Origin: Candidatus Sulfopaludibacter sp. SbA3
Lineage (GTDB): Bacteria > Acidobacteriota > Terriglobia > Bryobacterales > Bryobacteraceae
Reading direction: 5' to 3'
Length of the DNA: 64,000 nt
Assembly: GCA_945890485.1 (NCBI GenBank)
Contig: CAMDCN010000002.1
Location: 513,540 to 577,539, forward strand
Under the pieces are notes generated by a model, which was not told the DNA's origin, did no database searches, and saw nothing but the letters and a program-made list of their open reading frames with translations. Position numbers and translations under genes: made by a program. This document shows, one piece after another, positions 17,039 through 24,366 of this stretch (positions are counted from its first letter, which is position 1; each line of letters begins with the position of its first letter).

Positions 17039-18249
17039 TGGCTGCTTCGTTCCATTTCAAGGCCGTCACCCCGGATGGGAAGGTCCGCACGGGCACCATC
17101 ACCGGCGAAAACGATAAGTCCATCGCCCGGGAGCTCCGCAAGCAGGGGCTGATGCCGGTCTATGTCGGCCTCGAACAGAAGAAGAGCTTCGATATCGCGC
17201 TGCCGGATTTCGGTGGCAGTCGGAAGAAGGACGTCCTGTTCTTCACGCAGGAGATGTCCACGCTGCTCAACTCGGGCGTCCCGGTGGACCGGGCGCTGGC
17301 CATTGCCACGGAGCTGACGGACAAGCCGGCGTTCCGCATGGTCGTCCTCGACGTGATGCGCGTTCTGAAGGGTGGCCGGACGTTTGCCGACTCGCTGGGC
17401 ACGCATCCGAAGCACTTCGGCGACCTCTACGTGAACATGGTCCGCGCCGGCGAAGCCTCGGGTTCGCTTGGGGTCGTTTTCGAGCGGCTCAGCGAGTTCG
17501 AACGTACCCGCGATGAACTCCGCAGCTACATCATCAGCTCGATGGTCTATCCGAGCCTGCTGACGGCGGTCGGTATCGGGTCGATCTTTATCCTGATGAA
17601 CTTCGTCGTGCCGCGCTTTGCCAGGGTCTTCCAAGAGGGACGCATGGAGATGCCGCTGCCGACGAAACTCATGCTCGAAGCCAGCCGCCTGACGCAGACG
17701 TACGGCTGGATGGTCGGCTTGGCCCTTGCGGTTGGCTTCGTTTCGTTATCTGCCTACATTCGCACCCGCGACGGCCGCTTGTGGTGGGACGGCTTCCGTC
17801 TGAAGGTTCCGCTGCTCGGCGACGCCCTACGCAAGGCGGAGACGGCCCGGTTCGCCCGCGCCATGGGGACGCTGATCGCCAACTCCGTGCCGCTCGTGCA
17901 GTCGCTTAACATCGCCGGGGCGATTCTGAACAATAAGAAAATTGCCGCGGCGATTGAGCCGATCGCTCTCGGCGTGAAGCGGGGCGAAGGCCTTTCCGCG
18001 CCGGTGCGCCGGGCCGCCGTGTTCCCGTCGCTGGCGGCCCATCTGTTGAGCGTTGGCGAAGAAACTGGCAGACTCGATCAGATGTTCCTGCGCATTGCGG
18101 ACGTCTTTGAGGAAGAGACCAAGTCAGCTATCAAGCGCTTCACAAGCTTATTTGAACCGTTGATCATCCTGGTGATGGGTATCCTGATTGGCGCGCTCGT
18201 GCTGAGCATGTTGCTTGCGATCACCAGCATCAATGATGTGGCCGTGTAG
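17038..18249 (+). CDS. gspF: Type II secretion inner-membrane platform protein GspF
   Basis: The product (403 residues from the ATG at 17038, which overlaps the gspE stop) begins FHFKAVTPDGKVRTGTI, typical of GspF/PilC, and has two copies of the T2SSF domain (about residues 65-190 and 265-390), each followed by membrane segments (YPSLLTAVGIGSIFILMNFV; PLIILVMGILIGALVLSML). A DRALAIATELTDKP segment and GEASGSLGVVFERL segment match the family. GspF is the platform through which the motor acts on pseudopilins. Confidence 0.95.
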   Translation: MAASFHFKAVTPDGKVRTGTITGENDKSIARELRKQGLMPVYVGLEQKKSFDIALPDFGGSRKKDVLFFTQEMSTLLNSGVPVDRALAIATELTDKPAFRMVVLDVMRVLKGGRTFADSLGTHPKHFGDLYVNMVRAGEASGSLGVVFERLSEFERTRDELRSYIISSMVYPSLLTAVGIGSIFILMNFVVPRFARVFQEGRMEMPLPTKLMLEASRLTQTYGWMVGLALAVGFVSLSAYIRTRDGRLWWDGFRLKVPLLGDALRKAETARFARAMGTLIANSVPLVQSLNIAGAILNNKKIAAAIEPIALGVKRGEGLSAPVRRAAVFPSLAAHLLSVGEETGRLDQMFLRIADVFEEETKSAIKRFTSLFEPLIILVMGILIGALVLSMLLAITSINDVAV

Positions 18250-18261
18250 GAGAGGATTTGT

Positions 18262-18702
18262 ATGAGAGAAGGTATGCAGAGAAGAAAACGAACGCAGTCC
18301 GGCGTCACCCTGATCGAAATGCTGGTCGTTGTCACGATCATCGCCCTCTTCGTGGCGGTGGTCGGGCCGAAGATGCTGAAGCGGGCTGACGGCGCGCGAG
18401 TGACCGCGGCGCGGCAGCAGATCAACGCCTTCAGTACCGCGCTGGGCGCCTATAAGCTCGATACCGGCATCTATCCCACGACCGAGCAGGGGCTGGGCGC
18501 GTTGAAAGCACGGCCAGAGAATGTGAACAACTGGCAGGGTCCGTATATGCAGGATGTCCCGACGGACCCCTGGCAGCGCCCGTATGTGTATAAGTTCCCG
18601 GGCGAGCACGGGGACGAACCGGACATCGTTTGCCTCGGCGCCGACGGGCAGCCTGGCGGGTCCGACATCAACGAAGACGTGGTGAGCTGGAAGTCGAAAT
18701 GA
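18262..18702 (+). CDS. gspG: Major pseudopilin GspG
   Basis: The prepilin signature QSG^VTLIEMLVVV has the cleavage glycine at residue 14 and glutamate at +5. The mature part has the GspG-specific YPTTEQGLGAL segment and the C-terminal calcium-site region (GADGQPGGSDINEDVVSW). The strong ribosome binding site AGGAGAGG at 18248-18255 fits its role as the most abundant pseudopilin; this is one of only two real gaps in the operon. Length 146 residues is normal. Confidence 0.96.
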   Translation: MREGMQRRKRTQSGVTLIEMLVVVTIIALFVAVVGPKMLKRADGARVTAARQQINAFSTALGAYKLDTGIYPTTEQGLGALKARPENVNNWQGPYMQDVPTDPWQRPYVYKFPGEHGDEPDIVCLGADGQPGGSDINEDVVSWKSK

Positions 18703-19172
18703 AGCACCGGAGCGAGCGCGGCGTAACGCTGCTCGAGATGATGATCGTGGCAGGACTGATCGGCCTGATGGCCGCCATCACCTTCCCGGCCATTAACTCT
18801 GGCATCGACTCGCTGCGTCTGCGCTCCGCAACGGACGGTATCGTGAGCCATCTCACCTCCGCGCTGAACCGGACGGAGCGCCGTCAACTGGCGACCGAAG
18901 TCGCCATCCTCCGGCAGGAGAATGTCATCCGTTTCGCCTCGGCGGACAACGGCTACCGGAAGGAGTTGGAGATGCCGGACGGCGTGACCATCACCGCCGT
19001 GCAGCCGGAGATTCCTGGGCTCGACCCGATGGCGCCGCGCGTGTTTCTGCTGCATCCGGGCGGGGTGATTCCGCGGATTCTCGTTGAAGTCACGAACCGC
19101 CGCGGGTTCAAGCGGCGCGTGAGCGTCGATCCCATCACGGGCACGGCCCAGATTGAACGGGTGCAGCAATGA
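18699..19172 (+). CDS. gspH: Minor pseudopilin GspH
   Basis: The ATG at 18699 overlaps the gspG stop (ATGA). The 157-residue product has a prepilin leader (RSERG^VTLLEMMIVAGL) with glutamate at +5, one N-terminal membrane helix and a beta-rich C-terminal part. Identification as GspH rests on position directly after gspG and size; sequence similarity among minor pseudopilins is too low to separate H from I on motifs alone. Confidence 0.85.
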   Translation: MKHRSERGVTLLEMMIVAGLIGLMAAITFPAINSGIDSLRLRSATDGIVSHLTSALNRTERRQLATEVAILRQENVIRFASADNGYRKELEMPDGVTITAVQPEIPGLDPMAPRVFLLHPGGVIPRILVEVTNRRGFKRRVSVDPITGTAQIERVQQ

Positions 19173-19618
19173 GAAAGGCGAATGCTGGCTTCACGTTGCT
19201 CGAAGTGCTGGTCGCCAGCGTCATCATGGCGGTGGCCATCGCCGGGTTGCTGTCGAATTTGACGACCTCCCTGCGGAACGCCTCGCGGCTGACCGAGTAC
19301 GACCGGGCCGCATTGCTGGCGCGCCACAAGATGGACGAACTGCTGCTGATTCCTCGGATTCCCGGCCAGCAGGTGGTGGAAGGGACATTCGATTTCACGC
19401 AGTCGGGTGGCGTTGAGTCTGGCTGGAAGGCACGGGCATCGATCTTTGAAGGTCCGCCGGGCGCGGGGCCGGGAGCTGAAATCCTGGAACGGTTGGAGCT
19501 GCAGATCTGGTGGAAGCAGGGCGACAAGGTGCGGACGTTTCCGCTCGAAGGGTTCCGCAAGCGGATCCTGCTGCCGGGCGAAGTGGTGCTGCCGGCGGGG
19601 GGCGCGCCGCTCCCATGA
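19169..19618 (+). CDS. gspI: Minor pseudopilin GspI
   Basis: The ATG at 19169 overlaps the gspH stop. The leader NAG^FTLLEVLVASVIM has glutamate at +5, and the helix ends in the segment AALLARHKMDELLLIP that matches the ARxxMDxxL pattern of GspI. Length 149 residues. Its C-terminal stop overlaps the gspJ start. GspI nucleates the pseudopilus tip together with J and K. Confidence 0.87.
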   Translation: MRKANAGFTLLEVLVASVIMAVAIAGLLSNLTTSLRNASRLTEYDRAALLARHKMDELLLIPRIPGQQVVEGTFDFTQSGGVESGWKARASIFEGPPGAGPGAEILERLELQIWWKQGDKVRTFPLEGFRKRILLPGEVVLPAGGAPLP

Positions 19619-20349
19619 CGAAACGAAGCCAACGCGGCGTGACGCTGCTTGAACTGCTGATCGCGGTGACGTTGATGAGCCTGCTCAGCACGGGCATCCT
19701 CTATGCGATGCGCGTGGGCCTGATGGCGCTCGAGAAGACGAACAACCGATTCATCGCCAACCGCCGGGTGATCGGCGTCGAGCGGGCGCTGCAGCAGCAG
19801 CTGGCCGGGCTGATGCCGGTTGGTGCTCCGTGCCTTGGACCGACTGGCGCGCCGGGTGGCCAGACGCGCTACTTCCAAGGGCAACCGCAGGCGATGCGCT
19901 TTGTCACCAACTACGCTTTGAACGAAGCCGCGCGCGGCTATCCGCGGATCGTGGAATATAGCGTGATTCCGGGCGAGGACAACGTCGGATTCCGGCTGAT
20001 TGTGAACGAGACGGTGTACACCGGGCCCACCAGCCTAATGGGCCAATGCGTCGGCTTCAGCATGGATCCGGCGCGCGGTTTGCCCCTGCCGATCTTCCGG
20101 CCCATTCAGCCTCGGGCCGATAGCTTCGTCCTGGCCGACAAACTGGCGAACGTCCGGTTCGTTTTTCTTGAAAAGATGCCGCCGCCGCTGCTGCAGCAGT
20201 GGATGCCGACCTGGTCGGCGCCGGCTTGGCCCATGGCGATTCGCATGGAGATCACTCCGCTGGACGCCAACCCCGGAAACCTGGACGTCGCCACCATCAC
20301 CATCCCGGTGCGCGTGACCGCGGACCCCTTCAAAAAGTATGCCGACTAG
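19615..20349 (+). CDS. gspJ: Minor pseudopilin GspJ
   Basis: The ATG at 19615 overlaps the gspI stop, and the gene overlaps gspK by 11 bases. The product is 244 residues with the prepilin leader SQRG^VTLLELLIAVTLMSL (glutamate at +5), and the size and order fit GspJ. The globular part is proline-rich near its end (KMPPPLLQQWMP). Confidence 0.87.
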   Translation: MTKRSQRGVTLLELLIAVTLMSLLSTGILYAMRVGLMALEKTNNRFIANRRVIGVERALQQQLAGLMPVGAPCLGPTGAPGGQTRYFQGQPQAMRFVTNYALNEAARGYPRIVEYSVIPGEDNVGFRLIVNETVYTGPTSLMGQCVGFSMDPARGLPLPIFRPIQPRADSFVLADKLANVRFVFLEKMPPPLLQQWMPTWSAPAWPMAIRMEITPLDANPGNLDVATITIPVRVTADPFKKYAD

Positions 20350-21310
20350 AACCCAACGCGGCGGCGCACTCCTGACGGTCCTGTGGCTCTCGGCTGCTCT
20401 GACGGCCATCGCGTTTTCGGTCGCCACTACGGTCCGCGGGGAAACCGAGCGGACGACCACCACGGTTGACCAGACCCGCGCGTACTATCTCGCCACGGGC
20501 GCCGTCGACCGCGCCATTTTGTGGATGCAGTGGGGCCGCAACATGCCGCCCAATCCGGATGGCACCGCACGGTTCTGGACACCGGGCATCACTCGCCTCC
20601 GGATGCCGTTCCCTTCTGGCTACGCCGAAGTGGAGATCATCCCGGAATCCTCGAAACTGAACATCAACATGGCCACTCCGGTGGAGTTCCAGCGCCTATT
20701 CTTCAGCATGGGGCTAAGCCCGGCGTTGACCCAGGAGTTGACGGCCGCGATCATTGATTGGCGGACGGCCTCCCCGGGGCCAACGGCGTACGACCAGTAT
20801 TATGCGGCGCAGAATCCGTCTTTTCGGGCCCGGCATGCGTCCTTTGAACAAATAGAGGAGTTGCTGCTGGTTCGCGGGGTGACGCCCGACCTGTTTTACG
20901 GCACCTGGGTGAGGAACCCGGCCGGCCAACTGGTCCGCGCTACCGGTCTGAAGGACTGCTTGGCCCTCTATGGCTCCAACAATCTTTTCGACATCAATAT
21001 GACTTCTCCGCCCGTGCTGCTTTCGCTCGGTATCCCGCCCGATGTGGTGACGCAAATCGTTGCCCGCCGCACGGTGCGGCCGTTTCTGCGGCAGGAGGAG
21101 TTGGGCCCGATCGTCAATATGGCCGGCCCCGGCGCTGGCAAGCTGCGGCTGGGTGGTGGTTCGGTGTTCACACTGAGGGCGACGGCGACGCTACCCGGGA
21201 ACGAAGTCCGGCGTTCGGTGGCGGCCGTGATCAAATTCAACTGGGACGAAAAGGACGAGATGACGCCGTATCACATCCTGCGCTGGTACGACAATGCGGG
21301 GACGAACTAG
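20339..21310 (+). CDS. gspK: Minor pseudopilin GspK
   Basis: The 323-residue product has a leader QRG^GALLTVLWLSAAL in which the +5 residue is Thr rather than Glu; GspK is the pseudopilin that normally lacks this glutamate. The large alpha-helical domain contains the GspK segments ESSKLNINMATPVEFQRLF and the helix-hairpin-helix-like LVRGVTPDLFYG and LGIPPDVVTQIVARR. GspK caps the pseudopilus. Its start overlaps the gspJ stop and its own stop abuts the next start. Confidence 0.92.
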   Translation: MPTRTQRGGALLTVLWLSAALTAIAFSVATTVRGETERTTTTVDQTRAYYLATGAVDRAILWMQWGRNMPPNPDGTARFWTPGITRLRMPFPSGYAEVEIIPESSKLNINMATPVEFQRLFFSMGLSPALTQELTAAIIDWRTASPGPTAYDQYYAAQNPSFRARHASFEQIEELLLVRGVTPDLFYGTWVRNPAGQLVRATGLKDCLALYGSNNLFDINMTSPPVLLSLGIPPDVVTQIVARRTVRPFLRQEELGPIVNMAGPGAGKLRLGGGSVFTLRATATLPGNEVRRSVAAVIKFNWDEKDEMTPYHILRWYDNAGTN

Positions 21311-22573
21311 ATGAGCAGCGGTCTCCCGGTGGCGTTGCGCCGGTTTCTCGCCTTCGGCACTGGGGTTGGCATTGAAGTTGGTCCGCGGGATCTGACGGTT
21401 TCGGTAGTACGGGCCCGGCCTTCCGGTGCCGAACTCCTGGGGACGGCAGTGATTGCCGGATTCCGGGAGCGCCCGGCCGTCGAGTGGGGCCGGGAGTACG
21501 CTGATTTCGTTAAGAAGTTTTCGGCTGGTCACGTGGCGGCGGTGGTCATGGTGCCGCGCGGGGAAGTGATCGTCCGGACCTTGCAGTTCCCGGCGGTTGG
21601 CGACGAGGAGCTGGAGGCGGCCATCGGATTCCAGCTCGACACCTTGCACCCTTACGCTGAAGACGACGCGGTGCCGGCGTTCGCCCGCCTGGATGGGACG
21701 CAGGTATTGATCGGCGTGCTGCGGCGGCAGAAATTTGATGCCTATCAGACGCTGTTCACCGAGGCCGGCATCAAGGTGGTGAGCTTCACGTTTTCCGCCG
21801 CCGCCATCTACTCGGCTATTCGCATGACTGCCGATGCCCCCAAGGAGTTCCTGGCGGTGCAGGAGACTGTGGATGGTCTCGAAGTCTACGGCGAAAGCCC
21901 GGCGCGGCCAGTGTTCTCTTCGGTGTTTGATCTGCCGCCGGCGCGCGCTCTCTCATTGGCGGTGGCGGAACTGCGGCTACCTCCGGACACGACTCCGATC
22001 GACTTAGGGGCCGCGATGGCCCAAGCGGCCGCGCTATCAAGCGCCGCGCCGTCCCTAGCTCTGGGCGCGAACTTCCTGCCCGAGGGGCAGCGCCGGTCGA
22101 GCTCGAAGTGGCGGTATGTGCCCACGGCGGCACTGGCCACGATTCTTGTAGCTCTGTTGGCAGGAATCCTGCTGCATGAACCGTACGATACCGGCCGGTA
22201 CGTCGCGGCGATGCAGGAAGAGATTAAGCGAAACGAACCCATTGCGTCCCGTGGGCCGCGTCTCGACCAGACGACGACGAAGACCCGGGCGCGGGTGCAG
22301 CAACTCGATGACTTCCGCCGCCGCACGCGGCAGGATCTGGATCTACTGCTGGAGTTGACGACCACCCTGCCTCCGCCGACCTTTCTTTCGGGCCTCGATA
22401 TTTTGCGCGATAGCGTGAACCTGACCGGCGAAACGGACCAGGCAGCGCCCCTGCTGCGCGTGCTCGATAACTCGACGCGCCTAGCGAACAGCGAATTCAC
22501 GATGCCGATTGGCCGCGTGACCACCGGGGAAGTCTTCCGCATCCGCAGTCAGCGGGAGGGAGCCAAGCCATGA
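21311..22573 (+). CDS. gspL: GspL-like protein: PilM actin-like domain fused to PilN-like part
   Basis: The 420-residue protein starts with an actin-like fold (GVGIEVGPRDLTVSVVRA, VVMVPRGEVIVRTLQFP, FQLDTLHPYAEDDAVPAFAR), the cytoplasmic PilM-like part. A membrane segment lies at about residues 268-287 (VPTAALATILVALLAGILL), followed by a periplasmic coiled coil and a ferredoxin-like region (FLSGLDILRDSVNLTGETD) as in PilN. GspL proteins combine exactly these two parts and couple the GspE motor to the membrane platform. The ATG follows the gspK stop directly. Confidence 0.85.
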   Translation: MSSGLPVALRRFLAFGTGVGIEVGPRDLTVSVVRARPSGAELLGTAVIAGFRERPAVEWGREYADFVKKFSAGHVAAVVMVPRGEVIVRTLQFPAVGDEELEAAIGFQLDTLHPYAEDDAVPAFARLDGTQVLIGVLRRQKFDAYQTLFTEAGIKVVSFTFSAAAIYSAIRMTADAPKEFLAVQETVDGLEVYGESPARPVFSSVFDLPPARALSLAVAELRLPPDTTPIDLGAAMAQAAALSSAAPSLALGANFLPEGQRRSSSKWRYVPTAALATILVALLAGILLHEPYDTGRYVAAMQEEIKRNEPIASRGPRLDQTTTKTRARVQQLDDFRRRTRQDLDLLLELTTTLPPPTFLSGLDILRDSVNLTGETDQAAPLLRVLDNSTRLANSEFTMPIGRVTTGEVFRIRSQREGAKP

Positions 22574-23160
22574 CGATTACGGATCGCGATCGCAAGGCTC
22601 TGCAATTGCTGGGCGGGGCGCTGCTCATCATCGGCGTCATCTACTTCTGGCCCGACGGCACCAGTGCGGCCGATGGACCGCTGGCGGCGGACTCTCCTGC
22701 GTTGGTGGAACAGCGTCTAGACCGGGTCCGCCGGATGATGCTGCAGGTGCCGGACAAAGAGGCCGCCTTGAAAGCGGCCCAGGCGGATTTAGCGGCTCGG
22801 GAAAAGGGCCTGTTGCAGGCCGATACGGCTCCGCAGGCGCAGGCGCAGCTTTTTCAGATTCTTCGCCGCGTTGGACGGTCTTTGCCGCAACCGTTGGAGA
22901 TCCGGGCTAACGAGATCGGCCAGGCGAAGTCGTTTGGTGACGATTACGGAGAAGTGAGCGTCTCGGTTGGGTTTGAGTGCGGCATTGAGCAGTTGGTGAA
23001 CTTCCTGGCGGAGCTGGGCGCGCAGCCGGAGCTGTTGGCGACGAGCGACCTGCGGGTGGGTTTTGCGCGGGAGAAAGACAAGATTCTGCCGGTGCGGCTG
23101 ACCGTTTCGGGCGTGGTGCCGCGCAAGTTGATTCCGGAGAAGAAGGGGATGCAGTTTTGA
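22570..23160 (+). CDS. GspM/PilO-like inner-membrane protein
   Basis: The ATG at 22570 overlaps the gspL stop (ATGA). The 196-residue product has one membrane segment near the N-terminus (LLGGALLIIGVIYFW), a coiled-coil stretch (about residues 45-85) and a ferredoxin-like periplasmic domain (GEVSVSVGFECGIEQLVNFL). This matches PilO/GspM, the partner of PilN/GspL. Position between L and the PilP/GspC-like gene supports it. Confidence 0.83.
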   Translation: MTITDRDRKALQLLGGALLIIGVIYFWPDGTSAADGPLAADSPALVEQRLDRVRRMMLQVPDKEAALKAAQADLAAREKGLLQADTAPQAQAQLFQILRRVGRSLPQPLEIRANEIGQAKSFGDDYGEVSVSVGFECGIEQLVNFLAELGAQPELLATSDLRVGFAREKDKILPVRLTVSGVVPRKLIPEKKGMQF

Positions 23161-23909
23161 GAGGCCGTCTATTCCTGATCAACCTCCTGCTGCTTGCCTG
23201 CATCGCCGGCGCGGCCATGGAGCTAAAGAAACTCCTCGAAGAGACGCAGAAGCGTGAGGAGCTGGTGCGCGCCAATTCGCCGAAGCTGCCGACAGCCAAG
23301 GGAGTGGCGGCGGCGCCCAGCGTGGAAAAGACGACACCCGCCAACTATTTGGACATCGCATCGCGTCTTCTCTTTAGTAGGGATCGCAACCCGGTGGTGG
23401 AGCCTCCTCCTCCTCCCGCGCCTCCCCAAATGCCGGCTTTTCCGCTCGCCTATGGCGTGCTGATGATCGGCGACCCTCCCATTGTCATGCTGAGTGAAGC
23501 GAAAGGAAAACCGCAGAGAGGCTACCGTCCGGGAGACCAGGTCGGCGACTTCAAGATCGTTGCGGTGACCGGGGCCGACGTCACCTTTGAATGGCAGGGG
23601 AAAAACATCACAAAAACACTTGGTGAGCTCGCCGACAAGGAAGCCTCGAAGCTTCTGGCTGCGGCGCCACCGCAGGCGGTGGCCGAGAATTCGCCGAACG
23701 TGGCTGCTCCGGTGGCTGCGCCAACGGTTACTTCGCTTGGCGGTGGCAGCACCGCCGACAAGCAAGGTCCCGGCCAAGTGGTTACCCCGTCGATGAAGCA
23801 GTGCCAGCCGGGCGATACGACGCCAGATGGCACGATCGTCGACGGCTACCGCAAGATCAACACGGCCACTCCTTTCGGCTTCCAATGCCGCTGGGAGAAG
23901 GTGCAGTAA
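23157..23909 (+). CDS. GspC/PilP-like protein with extra C-terminal motif
   Basis: A TTG at 23157 overlaps the preceding stop (TTGA) and has AAGGGG eight bases upstream. The 250-residue product has an N-terminal membrane anchor (LFLINLLLLACIAGAAM), a linker, a proline stretch (EPPPPPAPPQMP) and an HR/PilP-like beta domain (GYRPGDQVGDFKIVAVTGAD, FEWQGKNITKTL). GspC and PilP link the inner-membrane platform to the secretin. Beyond the HR domain there is an Ala-rich linker and an end segment with PFGFQCRWEK; two cysteines (CQPGD, FQCRW) could form a disulfide. A PFGxxxWxK motif recurs in the next protein. Confidence 0.82.
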   Translation: MRGRLFLINLLLLACIAGAAMELKKLLEETQKREELVRANSPKLPTAKGVAAAPSVEKTTPANYLDIASRLLFSRDRNPVVEPPPPPAPPQMPAFPLAYGVLMIGDPPIVMLSEAKGKPQRGYRPGDQVGDFKIVAVTGADVTFEWQGKNITKTLGELADKEASKLLAAAPPQAVAENSPNVAAPVAAPTVTSLGGGSTADKQGPGQVVTPSMKQCQPGDTTPDGTIVDGYRKINTATPFGFQCRWEKVQ

Positions 23910-23937
23910 CGAATTCCACAGGAAGTCAGCAGAATCT

Positions 23938-24360
23938 ATGAAGCGAACGATCCTCTTTACCTTCGCCGTGGCGGCTCTCGCCATCGCCCAGTCCTCCCCA
24001 AAGTCACCTGCGGGCCCCAAGCCGCCGGCGGGCGTACCCGCGAACGCCACGATGGTGGACGAGGTGACCTGGCGTTCCGTTGATGGCCAGGGCAAGGTGT
24101 GGATGTACAAGCGCACGCCTTTTGGCATGATGCGATCGCCGGAGTTGAGCGCGCCGGAGCAGCAGAAGCGCGACGGGGTCGGCGATCCGCTCGAAGGGAT
24201 GACAGTGAAGGAAGTGGGGGACAGCCTGAAGTTCTCTCGTCCCGGCCCCTTCGGCGTCTACACCTGGACCAAAAAAAAGAACGACCTGAACGCTGACGAG
24301 AAATTGGTTTGGGAACGGTCGCAGAAGGCGAAGACGTCTACGACGGCGGCGAAGGAGTAG
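23938..24360 (+). CDS. Exported protein of unknown function between gspC-like gene and secretin
   Basis: The 140-residue product from the ATG at 23938 has a signal peptide (MKRTILFTFAVAALAIAQSS), a Pro-rich linker and a small domain containing two related segments, WMYKRTPFGMMRS and SRPGPFGVYTWTKKK. The second resembles the C-terminal end of the preceding GspC/PilP-like protein (PFGFQCRWEK). Encoded just upstream of the secretin and followed without a gap, it could be a periplasmic partner of the secretin or GspC; no known pilotin motif or lipobox is present. I do not recognise the family. Confidence 0.8.
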   Translation: MKRTILFTFAVAALAIAQSSPKSPAGPKPPAGVPANATMVDEVTWRSVDGQGKVWMYKRTPFGMMRSPELSAPEQQKRDGVGDPLEGMTVKEVGDSLKFSRPGPFGVYTWTKKKNDLNADEKLVWERSQKAKTSTTAAKE

Positions 24361-24366
24361 TTGCGG

